A stretch of DNA of 64,000 bases from Astropecten irregularis (Eukaryota > Echinodermata > Asteroidea > Paxillosida > Astropectinidae). The stretch covers positions 5,394,001-5,458,000 of the forward strand of contig OZ020244.1 in the NCBI GenBank assembly GCA_963971285.1, given 5' to 3'. Below are positions 36,057 through 48,600 of the stretch, one piece after another. The notes under the pieces were generated by a model. That model saw only the letters and a list, made by a program, of their open reading frames with translations. It had not been told where the DNA came from and searched no databases. Every line of letters starts with the position of its first letter. Positions within the stretch are counted from its first letter, which is position 1. Both the position numbers and the translations under genes were made by a program.

Positions 36057-36637
36057 ATCACAGCAAACCAATCAGATTAAAGAATGGTAATCACTATTCA
36101 GCTGATTGCACCATTCAAATTAAATCAATTAATGCAATGATCACACAAGTGATAGTTCCTGTTTATTGGCTTGCAATGACCATAGATTTCGGATTCAAGA
36201 CTCAATTTAAAAAAAATATGCCGCCATTTTAAAATCATTGCGAGTAGATCAACATAAATACTTAATATTTTTGTCCTTGGCCAATTTTTTTTAAATGAAA
36301 GCACTATGTGAGCAAGCAACACACAAATATTAAAAAAAATTCCTATCAGGGAAATATGTAACTTTTTCAATTTTGGGGGAAAATAACATTTTTTTGATGC
36401 GGTACTGCCCCAAAAAGGTACAATCCCCCAAATCTTTCTCACCAGATATGGAAAAACCAATCTTAGCTCTAATCAAATCCAAAAGCAAAATGTTCTGGCA
36501 AGTTGACTTTTTGAGAGACAGAAATGGGTACAAATACCAATTTGCAAGTTCTAAACAAATTCTCTCAGGCGTGTTATAAAAATAGCATAACGATGACATT
36601 GAAAATGTTAGGATCTTTCTCAAAGGCTGAAATGGTC

Positions 36638-36982
36638 AGTTAGGAAAGCCTGACGTTTTAATCCAAGCAGGATGTTTCTCAAAGGCTAAATGCTTTAAGC
36701 CCACCGCACACTATACGATCCGACTACGACCCGACTGGTTTTTGGAAGGATCGCAAAGCATTCTGGGAGTCTTAACCGTGATTCGACAGTCGAATCTTGC
36801 TGACTGGCCATCAGAGTGGGTCTACTACTGGGAACAATCACGGTTAAGACTCCCAGAATGCTTTGCGATCCTTCAAAAAACCAGTCGGATCCTAGTCGGA
36901 ATGTCGGATCGTATAGTGTGCGGTGGGCTTAAGCCTTTGAGAAAGATCCTACTAAGATCGAAACGTCAGCCCCTTCTAACTC
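36638..36982. mobile_element. Foldback element with arms of about 150 bp
   Basis: The inner arms TAAGCCCACCGCACACTATA CGATCCGAC and TCTTAACCGTGATT..AATCACGGTTAAGA are almost perfectly complementary around a short centre near 36805. The outer arms (GATGTTTCTCAAAGGCT / AGCCTTTGAGAAAGATC) are more diverged. No ORF is shared between strands. It lies 0.6 kb downstream of the discoidin stop codon. Confidence 0.85.
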
Positions 36983-37162
36983 TCAGCATTTTACTTCTAT
37001 CGTCAATATTTTGGTGGAATTTCTTGCATTGTTTTATACTTGTCACTACTCACTAGTAATAGATTGCTAATGTTCCAATGTTGCACTACCTACACACTAA
37101 AGTAACACCATGCACACCAAAACCAAGTACGTAAAAAAAACCCATGAACTTGAATATGGACA

Positions 37163-37540
37163 TTAAAGGTAGTATCAAACTTTGGTAGCCGCGATACCGA
37201 AAAAGAAATCTCCGCAGATTTACCTATACTTTAAAGATGATGATGGTAGAAACATACCGTCAGAAATGTTCTGCCTGAAATGTTTTATTTATCCAGAAAA
37301 CAGTAAAACCAATGACCAAAAACAATTTTGATCTTTTAAAAGTCAAAAATAAGCATTGAAAATATTTGTTCAAATACTTTTGGCGTTTTCACTGTTTTCT
37401 CAAAAAGTGGGCACCGTATGGGACTGGAATTTGTACAGATGACTCTTAGGCCTACTGTATCTTTCTTGATATTTTTGCACAGGAATCTGCATTTCTTTGA
37501 CAAAAAAAAGCAAAACAAAGTATGATATTACCTTTATCAG
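37163..37540. mobile_element. MITE (same family as 19442-19807)
   Basis: It starts TTAAAGGTAGTATCAAACTT and ends AAGTATGATATTACCTTTA. The right half matches the first 230 bp of the window, marking the start of unit B's segment 1. Confidence 0.85.
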
Positions 37541-40500
37541 GACCTACTGAGAAACAACACGGACTTTTTAAAATATGGTGAGAACCTAAATTTCCCGACC
37601 AAAATCTTACGCTCACCAACCACGTAAACTTTTATACAAAAACATGAACATACAACAATTAATAATAACTACAAATGTGTTTGCGCTGATAAAAAACTAG
37701 AATGTGTTCGAAGCTTAATGTGTTTACTTAATCTTTTTTTTGTTGACTGTGGAAAATACTAGAAGCAATTGCACTTACATAATTATTGTTTTAAATAAAA
37801 AAAAATGCCATACATCATTCATTAAAGGTACTGTACAGGATTGGTGACATACCCAAACAGAAATGTTCACAGATTTATGTATAACTTTCATGATATGAAG
37901 ATGGTGGTGGTAGAAACATACCAATAAAATATGTCCCACTGAAATTGTGTATTTATCCAGAAAAAAGTAAAACAAATACCGAAAACAGTTTTAACTGTTT
38001 ACTACACTTTCCCATAATGCCATGGGCCAAAGATTTCATAATTGTCAAATTGTCAAAGTTTCTTACAGCACCTTTATCACATTCCACTACACATGTTGAC
38101 CATTAAACAATTCAGGATTTGTTCTTGTCTGCTCAAATGGCCACTAGATTGAGACCCTATGGCACTACCACATTTGACAGGAAATAGCTGGAGATCGCAT
38201 CTCCAGCCTCATCAATTTTATCTGATCCCCTTCCCCAACGAAAAATCCTACATCCGCCCCTGCTTGATAACCCCTACTGGTAATCCAACTGCAGTTATCC
38301 ATTAAAATCCATCCGCAATATCGGCGTTAAATCCCTAATTATAATCAATACTTCGTACGGATGATCCTATGGTTATAAGACTTTCAACAATATCTGGTAC
38401 TCTGAATTCTTTCAATATATATAAACACCAAATCCTGAATTCTCCAGACGAAAGACACTGTTGCTTTAATGGATAAGAATGACACAAAGGAAACAGCCCA
38501 TTCAAGAGTTGGGTATCGCTGTGGAAAAGCTTTATACCAAATTCACGAGTCTTTAGTCTGGGAAATTCAACCTTGGGTGTTTATGTGCAATGAAAGAAGT
38601 CTGTGTACCAGATACTATTAAGATGTAACTCGAAAATCGCTTATTCTCCAAAATAATCCTTCTGAAATTTTCTAAATCATAATTATAATTATTTCACAGA
38701 TGAAAGACACAACGCCCTCAGCCCTTTCCTAAACAAGTTATTATAAGAGTGCCATATGAGGCACGTCTGTTTGTATGTAGCCAACATTGAGAATAAACAC
38801 AGTATGACTATTAAAGAAAACAGAATTTGAGCAGTCCGCCTCCTTTCCTATTGAACCTGTGTGTTATCCCCGCTTTTGACCATCTCATTTCCAGCAGGAA
38901 AGCCACCTCAGCCCCCAGCACTGACCTACGATGAGCCCCGGTCATCCTTCCTTCTTACTCTATATCACAGCAACTCCACAATTCCGCACATACGACCCCA
39001 TCCCACTCACAAGACTGACTCTAGACCTCAATTTGGACCGAAGAATTCTGATAATCCATCACCAGCTTAATTCATTATGAGAAAAACATCACTATTTCCG
39101 TTTTTCCCCTGGGGTCAATTTAGTGGTTTATAAGCCAATTTAAGCCACAAAGTACAAGAAAATAGGTTTTATACCCAATGTTTTCTCATAATTAATTACA
39201 CTTATGATTGATTATCAGAATTCGAAAATGTGTCCTTGTTAAATGCCCATAGACAATTGTACATGAATTAATAATGAGAAACAAAATCAGTAATTTACCC
39301 CGGTATGACGGGTAAACCGAGGTGTATTTGGCCGCATATTACAGGAAAATAAGTTTCTATGACCAAAAAGAGTTTTCTCATAATTAATCAGGCTGATAAT
39401 AGATTCACGAAATTCGGAAGGTATTTGTCCGTGTGACATCCCTCTGCAAAAAACTTAAAAAAAAATCACCCTTTTCTCCGGAAATAGAGGGCATACCAGG
39501 GTTTATAAGCAAATTTCGACATGAAAATACACTGAACAAAAGCATTTAATAAAATTTGCGAGTTTCCCCATTCATAATTACACTAATGGCGGAATATTGC
39601 AATTGGGAAAATAATTTCCCTGTGTTACAGGGTCCTCGTACTTTGGTGAAGCACCTGTAAAGAGAAACAAATCGTCTGAAGAAAAACAAATTAAAAACAA
39701 ATATACAAAAGGCAATTGATAGAAACGATAACAAGTCAAATTTCAGAAAGGTGTACAACTGGTTCTGCTGACTAGCGCCCTCTTGTCATTTATCTCATCC
39801 AAGCCTTACTACCAGGAAGCATAGAGGGCGCCCTTATTACAGCTTCATTCCGTTTCCATTCACGTTTTCCACATTACCATTAATACGATTCCAATTCTTA
39901 GCTGACAATTTCTGCTTTTAGATAAACAAATCCCATCCAAGGTTATCCTTCAAACATCTAAGATCATTTCTGTGCGTGCATTTGATAGGGACAGTCTTTC
40001 TAATGTTTTATGAGTACGTAACCATCATGCGAAAGAATAACGTCAAAAATGTTCCTGTTGATTATAAATCAGTAGAAATCGTGGACAAAATTCGTTGGAA
40101 ATAAGGCCAGCTCGTGGTTGGTACAAGCTGTGAAAGAGGGCGCGCTTTTAAACTTACGACAACAGTGCTGTATCCTCGAACTGACTGTGAATTGTATTCG
40201 ACGATCTGGATGAAAATACCGTGAGCGTTTTGTACTGTTTACTCAGAAAATATATTTCTAGGTTAAATCCCTACCCCGTGTTCGCCTGGAAAGAGTTACC
40301 CATGTAAACGTGTCCCAGCCTGATAAGTCTGCCCCGAGTTCAAGCTGTCCCCCTTCGTGTAATTGTGTCCACCCTAGTATTTCATGGATAATGGGCTATT
40401 CCGATACTAGTAAGTATTAAATGAATTCACCCCACATTAGATACGAATATCGACTGGTTTTAACCATTGCTTGAAAAAGATCCTTACTACACACGATACG

Positions 40501-42426
40501 TGCTAGCCCCTGTACACAGCACATATTGCTGGTATACTGTTATGAAGAAGCCCACTGGATGGGTCGTTAGCACTGCTTGGATAGCGACCCTGACATTGAA
40601 CTTTGAAGTGTCCAGCGGCAATATCGGAATGCTGAACGCGATACGGTCGTCAAGCTCTTTACATATTATTCGGTCAAGAATAACTCATGGATAGGCTATT
40701 AAAAACAAATACCATAATTATTTTGAGCTCAAACTGCATTGGTGCATGTTGTATACACTCCTACTGTCATAGTCATATACGTTGAGCGATATTCGAGCTG
40801 CAGTACGATGCTAGGCCCTAATTTCATACTATCCTGTATAGTTCTATTCTTGCATGCAAAACATTTAGCAATCCTAAACCTCACACTTGATTCTAAAGAG
40901 AGAGAGAGGCAAAACCTGGGTGATATGAAAATACTCCAAAACCAGTATGTCTGTGTGTTGACTTCTTCGACTTAAGTCAGGTATGATGTAATTGCACAGT
41001 CATGTTATAATTTCCATCGCTCCATCAAAAATGCAGTTTGGATGTAAAATATTCAGAGAAATAATGGCCTGAAACAATCACTTAAGAAACTGAAGACAAT
41101 CTTTTATGATTTGGAAATTTTCCCCAACATCATGTGGACAAATTATTAGCATTTTCAGAGCATTTGCAAAAGCATTGCCTAAAAATCAATATTTTTATTT
41201 CTATATCATGTTTAAGCCTGATAGTTTATGATGTTTTTCATATTGTGAAAAGATGACATAAAATTGATTTATATTAATATATTGTCTTTGTGAATTTGCC
41301 AACTTGGTACCTATTGATCTTGAGTGCATTTGGTTATTAGATACGGGTGCATAGTTTGAGCCCTTTTGTGTATTTGCATCAACTGCACATCCATTTGCAG
41401 TTGTTATTTTAGAAAGTTCTATAGTTTGAAGCTCTCCTAAGCTGCCTTATAGAATGTTAAGACCCTATTGACTTTGATCACCTTTTCCCTTGCCCTATTG
41501 ACTTCCCTGCAAAGCCAATCTTTAACTGCAATTGGGAATTCCTTTGTTGTATAGTCAAGGCAATCAAAGGTAGTGCATGTGCAGTCAAGCACGAGGGCGT
41601 GGTGAAGGGCGTAACCCATAGGCAGTAATCAAATGCGCTTGCCAACGTGTGAGAAGGATGTCTTGGTTCTTCTTGGCTTACGTTCCTTGAGTTTGTCAAC
41701 ATTCATTTTGTTACGTGGACTGACTACTGGGAAGCCTCGCCTTCTCTGGGCCTTTGCTATGCAAGACCGAGTAAACCTATCGGTGAGCCAACCTTTTATA
41801 TTATCTTCTTATTTCTAATAAGGTATACACTGATCCGACGGTGTGACATATCATCCGCCATTACTGTGATGTCCCCGCCTGCCTTTTCTATGAGAAGAAA
41901 AGAATTTACGCTCCGCAGCACTTATACTTAGGCTGTACCACAGACATATAAAATGCATAGACCGCCAGATCCTATTCAAAACTATACATTGGGTTTCAAG
42001 ATCTCCACGGCGCCCGACTAAAATCAAAACTATGTGCAAATTCTCCCTCGGTATAGTGAATTTACGTACAGTTGAAGAATTCCAGCCAAAAAAATCCATG
42101 AAGCAAAACAAAATTTCATATTTACTTAGTTAGGCTCATGTACTTCAATTAAGGCGATGCCAACGTTTATACCTGGAAATCAAGAGCTAGCAAGACAAAC
42201 AAGCCAAAGATCTTTGCAAACTTATGCTCTTATGACAGTAACGCGCGTTGCGCGTCACATGCTCGCGGTTTTCACGCGCAGCGATTGACCGGTTTGCCGA
42301 TACTTTTCAGAATCACGGAATAGTGTACACGACTGGCGGTCTATGCGTTTATATGTCTGTGGGCTGTACGTCCCCTCATACATCGCGGGGCCAATTACAT
42401 GAATCGCGCGTCGGATTCGTGTAGAT
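37432..42426. repeat. Segment 1, copy B
   Basis: It is colinear with 1-6922 but shorter. It lacks the 1.5-kb block of 560-2090, the CTCC repeat at 3425 and the MITE at 5570-6100. It has its own blocks, such as about 90 bp near 41710-41805. No gene is supported beyond the candidate exon at 38898-39070. Confidence 0.9.
38898..39070 (+). CDS. Candidate terminal exon, proline-rich tail (copy B)
   Basis: This is the counterpart of 2965-3137: the same acceptor-like AGCAG, the same length and stop, and the same YDEP motif, differing at two residues of the coding part. No partner exon is identified. Confidence 0.25.
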
Positions 42427-42438
42427 ATGATTCACAAG

Positions 42439-42485
42439 TCGTACGTACGACATATAACTCGTACGTACGACATATAACTCGTACA
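42439..42485. repeat. 20-bp tandem repeat at segment junction
   Basis: TCGTACGTACGACATATAAC is present twice plus a partial third unit, starting 13 bp after homology with unit A ends. Each unit holds a GTACGTAC palindrome. Confidence 0.9.
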
Positions 42486-42649
42486 AATTTATTTTTTCAG
42501 CATGTCCCTAATACAGCTTCGTAGATAACTGACCACTTTAGTATGCATGCTCATAATATTGTGGCGTCCGTGCCGGTCGGCCGCCAGAGGGCACCAGCAC
42601 GGTTCCACGGTGGAGCCGCGCAGTGGAGCCCCTGGTGGCCACGCAGGGA

Positions 42650-42683
42650 GCGTATTTTTTTTTTGCACCGTAGCGAGGGGTTT
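42650..42683. repeat. Left member of a perfect 34-bp inverted repeat
   Basis: It reads GCGTA, T10, then GCACCGTAGCGAGGGGTTT. Its exact reverse complement is at 56498-56531, 13.8 kb away. The three G residues just outside (GGGA here, GGGT at the other end in mirrored reading) extend the match with one mismatch. Confidence 0.9.
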
Positions 42684-43559
42684 CATCCACATTACGCCCT
42701 TGTTTTAAGACTACGAATCTGTGTGTATAGAGGGCGCTGCACGCGTAAGCTGCACAGAGCCGTAAAATTTACGGCTCTGACGCTGCAGCTATCTAGAGCG
42801 CGGCACAGACATAAGGTTACTTAATAATTAAATAAAGATACGCTAGTTGGTGGTTCGGTAATCAAATCAACTTCCATTGTGTGAAGTCTTAAAAGGTAGA
42901 AAATAGTACCTTCAAGCGTCAGTTCCAAATCCTAACTTAATGCATGATCGTGTCTATCCGTTTTCACCGTGTAGGCCTAATCAGTTAAACAACTATAGTC
43001 TATACATGGAGGATAGAAGGAACACATGTATCCATTTGCATTGTTTGATTTGTTTTGAACAACCCAACAAATAAGGAATTTGTTTCGATCTATACTTCAA
43101 AAAGAAAGTTTATTAAAAAATTATTGAAAAATATCATCATTTTTAATTTGGGTGAAACACACAAATTGAATATAATGTTTTTTTTCTTCTCAATAATCTA
43201 ATTGATCAAGAAAGGTCTAATACACAAGCACAATTCCAATTGCAGTGTTGACAATTGCTTATTTATTCAACTTGTTGGGCAGCACACAATAAACAATGTC
43301 AGGAAAGCCTGAAATATGAATGCATCATTTGAAGTTGGCAATTTATTAAAACATGAAGCTATAAAAAAGATCAAGTTGCACTATAAACTGCAAAATTTAT
43401 TTCACATGTCAATATTCTCAATCCCTTTTTATACCCTTGTTCCTCGATGATTACATTAGGTGAAACAAAGCAATATAATTCCAGCAGGGCTAGAACTGAA
43501 CTGTACATGTAAAAGGGACTGTTCCAAAACAGTCAATTATGGAAAACATAACCTGTATC

Positions 43560-44255
43560 AGACAACACATCTCGAATATGCATCCGCTGCATGAGACCCA
43601 GGCACCAAGAAAAATATACAATCCATCCAAAAAGTCCAAAAGAAGGGCAGCTATAGGTTTGTGTGCAGTGATCGTAATCCAACATCAAGCATTACTAAGA
43701 TGCTCGCTCACCTTAAATGGGACCCCATGGAGATGGAACCTCAAATTCAGAGGCTGACCAACCTTCAAAAGATATTCAACCATGAATTGACATAAACGCT
43801 GACCTGTTTAATTGTTAAGCAGAAACCCAGCAGAACTAGAAGAGGCAACAACAAACAACTTAAAGTTCTACATTACACATCAGCTCCATAAACTCAATCC
43901 TTCTTCCCTGAAACCACCAAACTTTGGAATAATTACCCCAGTCAACTGTCGATATAACTTCAACCGTCAGCCTTCAGAAGCTCCATCAAACCTATCTTAC
44001 TACAACTTTAATATAATACATATAGCAGATTTAGCCTCCTGATCCACTCTCGTCAACTTCCAGTATAGTCTCTAGAGGACCTTTCGGAAGTGATTTCTAC
44101 AAGGTACAAGGCCTAATTTTAGACTTATGTTTTTATTGTGCAATTATATTCTTCAACTCACTTATTATAATTCTTTTCCAGATTCCTGCAATGTTAAGGA
44201 GTGCATTATTGTTTAATCTATGTACAATAAATTATTTTTAAAAAAAAACCTAGAC
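43560..44255 (+). pseudogene. LINE 3' end (reverse transcriptase C-terminus and poly-A tail)
   Basis: On the + strand 43622-43745 reads QKVQKKGSYRFVCSDRN...SSITKMLAHLKWDPME, the typical 'VQRRAARFV..dy....SVT.ML..L.W..L..RR' region at the end of many non-LTR polymerases. Further on, SFFPETTKLWNN is the 'SFFPRTI.LWN' motif (about 43900-43940). After the frame breaks, an AATAAA followed by an A-run (44226-44250) marks the 3' end. The element is severely 5'-truncated and in an opposite orientation to the neighbouring MULE gene. Confidence 0.8.
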
Positions 44256-45632
44256 ACCCCTCCCCAACAAGCATTTCCTAATGTATGGATGGTGTCTACC
44301 AACAATCCCATGCAGTGAGCCATGAACCTTTCAGCTACTGATCAAACCCCACACATTTCTTAGCCATCTCACTTTTCACTCAGTCAATAGACTCAGTCTA
44401 TTTTGCCACTATTACAAATGACTGAGTGACAGTTGTGGTCATCTTAGTGGTGATCTATGTGTAGTGAATGTGGGCGGCCACATTGAGGGGAGATTTACAG
44501 ATTGCAACTAAGAATGTTAAGATGACCACCATTGTCACTCAATTGTAATGGTAGCAAAATTGACTTTTCCAGACAATCAGTAATTTCTCAGTGATGCAAA
44601 AATGGATTGCATTGAAATTTCATCAGAACATGGCATGGGAGATATTGAATGCAATAGACTAAAAATCTAATCCCTACAAACATACAATTTCTTTCCATAA
44701 TTTTTTGAAAATGGGTATCGTTTTCTTTTTTGACACACTGTAGTAGAATGTTACACAATAGGGCATGCCCAGTGTCATGCTGGTACGGTAGTAAGGAAGC
44801 GGATATAATTTTGTATATTGAACACACAGCATAGGGCCTACATTATCAGTATTGTGTCCCTGTATGTAGAATACTGGTTTCTGTCAAGGCAGGGTTGATA
44901 AAAATGATTTTGTTTTTAAATAGAAAAAAATGATTTATATTCAGTTAAATCTGACTTTTTTTATTTAAATAAATTTTGGGGATTTAATACATAATACTGT
45001 AATTGAGCGTTTTGGTTTTTTTTTGAAGATTTGTTTTTCCATTGACTTATATCTATTCAAATCATTGATTTCAATCAATGATTTAAATTAAGTAATTTAA
45101 ATCAAACAACCCTGTGTCATGGTGAATAAATCCTACAAATTAATATGTGTGTACACTTTTGCAAACCCACATACAACTCATAATATTAGAGGACTGATAT
45201 ATTGTTTACAGATTATCTACTTGATTGCCATCTTTCAACTTTTCCTGAGTAATGTGCAGTGCGCACGGTCGTTAAGTTTTCAGGGTTTTTGTTAGTTCTC
45301 TTTTCTTATCCAGGCATTTTAAATGGTTTAACAAATATCACATGGTTTGAGAGTGGACAGTCGATTATACTATACCTCATAAATATTTATGACCTATTGC
45401 CGAATCCCAATTGATTAATTCACCATCACATGCCAGTGGATATATTTGCTGATCACCAGCGAGTAGGCTGGGGAATCTCCAAAGGAACTGTTACACATGT
45501 AACATCTCACTGCGCATGTAACATCTCACTTAAAATCCATTGAACAATTGGTCATGAATATTTTTGAGGTGTATTTAAGTAGGTTACAGAAGATTACCCA
45601 GTACTTTCTTTTGGCTCAGGACATTGAGGGGT
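44256..45632. other. AT-rich DNA downstream of the MULE gene
   Basis: No exon, RNA gene or recognised element is supported. A palindromic AT block (AATCATTGATTTCAATCAATGATT) lies at 45060-45090. The 3' UTR of the minus-strand gene should start just below 45633, but I saw no decisive poly-A signal. Confidence 0.5.
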
Positions 45633-48600
45633 TCACTTGGCACTATGAGTTTTGCCCAAGGACTGTCCCATAGCGACAACACGGCCTAAGCAATGAGGAG
45701 CTGAGACACGTTTACGCTTTGGAAGTCGTGAACCAGTTGGTTCCAGACCCCTAGCGTATCCATGCTCTACTACCCTGGCTTGTTTGGTAGGGCGACCACT
45801 GGATAATCTCTTTCTTCCACCTAACTGTTGTTTTCTTCGAGATACGGCTGTTGGCTGGACCCCAATGCTGCCAGTACTGGAAGATGGGAATGGCAATGCT
45901 GATGACCCCTTCTTGTTGGCAAGCTTACGCCTGGCAAAACTTACCCCAGCATACCTTCCAAACATTCTCATTGCCGACATTAAGCTGCTGTCACTTTTTA
46001 TTTTTTTATACGAGGTCAGCATTGCCTTGACTGGATCCTCAAATAATTCAGGGTTTGAAGACAGTTTCTCCTTGAAGACTTCACACATCTGGCTGAGGTC
46101 ATCTGCCAATGAACTTGATTCTGCAGCTGAACATACCATTTAAGAAACAAAATAATAAGATGTCATGCACAAGTAAATAAAGAATATGTATGAACATTAA
46201 ATGATTTGGGTCGAGAGATAGATAATATGCAAATTAGGCTTGCACTGGCACTGAGTATACAAGCACTGAGTATCACAGTGCTCATCAACGTCAGTGAAGG
46301 GCAAGCCTAATTTGTAAAGAATATGTACTTCATATCGTAAAAAAATGTATTATTTCAAAATACATTTATTGGTAAACATCTTTTCATATGTAATATTTCA
46401 CGATTAAAAGTGTGAAAAGGTTCATTGGATTGAAAAACCACACGTTAAGTAGTTTCTGCAAAACAGAACTACCCTATATTATCTTACTACACGTCTGGCC
46501 TCTACCAACAAACACCCCATCACCCTAACAAACAAACATTTTGGACTGAAAAATCAAATAATTATGGTGGACCTCAATGATTCACTGCTTATCAGAAGTC
46601 ATTTAAGTGGCCTTTACAGATTCACAGGAAGGTATACCAATATGTATAGAATTAATAAAAAAAAAACATGCACATACATGTACTTACTGGCTCATCAGAA
46701 ATGATGGAGGTGAAATCCACATATTAAATAAGGAAAGAACAATTTGATGCGGCGACTTCATCAGTGTCAAGAACATGATGCATTAGTAATCAACATGAAT
46801 TCTAAATAAGTGAAACAAATGTGAAATCATGGTTAAAAATGTAATGTAACAAAGGTCAATAACAATAACAATATATTTTCAGTCAACTCTTCAAATTTCA
46901 TCATGCAACACAATGTGGAATTAAGTAAAGTCATGCAATGATGTTTTCATTAATAACAAAATGTGGAATCAGGTGGATAACAAGCAGCACATAAATTACT
47001 ACTAATTATGTTTCCATTTACAATACATTATTTTTTTTTATCTTGAAATATGTGGAATCATGCAGGAAAAGTGTAACACATAAATAACTCAGTTGAACAT
47101 GTGGGTGATGTTATGTAATAATCAACATCTCTTTTAGTTTGGGTGAAATAAACAATGAAGTAAAGAAGCATACACGTACATTGGGATCTGCTGGGGCCAT
47201 GAAGATGCTTGTCAAATTGGTTGTGGATATCCCTCTGCTGTGTCAGGCTGTTGATTCGAACTAATTGAGGATCTTGTAGTATAGCTGTGACATGATCACC
47301 CTCATCATCACCAGCAATATGTACGTGGTGGTCACCTACAGGTTGTGCCGTGGTAGGAGCTGGCAATGGCCTTGCTAAGTCTACTGCAGGCTCTGATGAA
47401 TGGAGTGACTCCAGCCATCTTGATGGGATATTATCTGTGCCTATAAGTACATACATACAGGAAAACATTTCTTTTGGCTGGTAATCAGCTATATATACAC
47501 ATGGATCATAACAAATTATGCATATTTTCACCAAACTGTTGTATAAGCTGGGAGAACGATACATATTGTACGGTGTTACCATTGCAGTGAAGGGACTCAT
47601 GCAAAGTATACATACAATATGTATACGTGTACATGTACGTGTACTTAATGCGGCGGAAGGTAAAGTAAGACTAACCATCAACATTCCACACCGTGACTTG
47701 ACAAAATAACATTTCAGTTTTCCTAAAAACTTAATTAATCATCTTCTACTTTCAAAAACATAATAATAATACTACTTACTTCCAGTTGCAATTTTCAGGA
47801 ACAATGTCCTCTCTTGGGTTGATGCTGGGGGATAGTTCACTGATGGTATATGAAACATGTTGATGATGGCTTCTTGATGTTTGCATGGTCCACCAGTACA
47901 TCCTTGGGGGCATGTACAAATCCCCACAGCCATGTCTATACTATAGCTGACTGACCTGTCACTTTGACTGTTCACTATGTATGTATTTTCACCAGTCTGG
48001 ACAAAGAAGATGAAAAAGATGATGTACATGTATATTACTGGTATGTAAATATCTGGAGTACCGAGTAAATCATTGAATAAGGAAATTGAATGTAGCATTC
48101 ATAAGAATGCAAGAACAAAACTATAACAACCCAACAAAGACACAATCATTCATATATTCATGAACCCCACATACCTTGGTGATGTCATCTCTGCTGATGC
48201 TGTGCTTTTGGGGTTTCCTTGTCATCAACTTCAATGACCGTTGATTGGCAACTGCCAATAGCTTTCGTTGGTAAAAGCTCTCAAACCGAGACAGCACAAA
48301 GTCAACCAGCTGGGGAACATTGAAAGCTTTGGCTCTTTGTAGGATGGAATCCTTCAGGACACGCATAGCAGCCTCAGCATAATTATTGGTGTTGTTGCCT
48401 CTGACTAAAAGGTTAACCCTAAAAGCCAGGGCCCAGACCTCACGCCTCTCAAACAAGCTTGTCAAATATTCCGTATACTTGGGATACCTGGGTAACAAAA
48501 TCAGGTGTAAAACTTTGTTGACACGGTATCATATCAATACATGTGTATATGGATTTAGGTCATTCCAGAATTGTAGGAACAAAAAGTATAAAATCAACGC

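Noticed and set aside
44588-44827. 79-codon minus-strand ORF
   Set aside because: AT-rich, isolated and without splice context or recognisable motif.
47058-47684. 208-codon minus-strand ORF taken as a whole
   Set aside because: Only 47180-47440 joins the neighbouring MULE exons in phase; the flanking codons are intron sequence.
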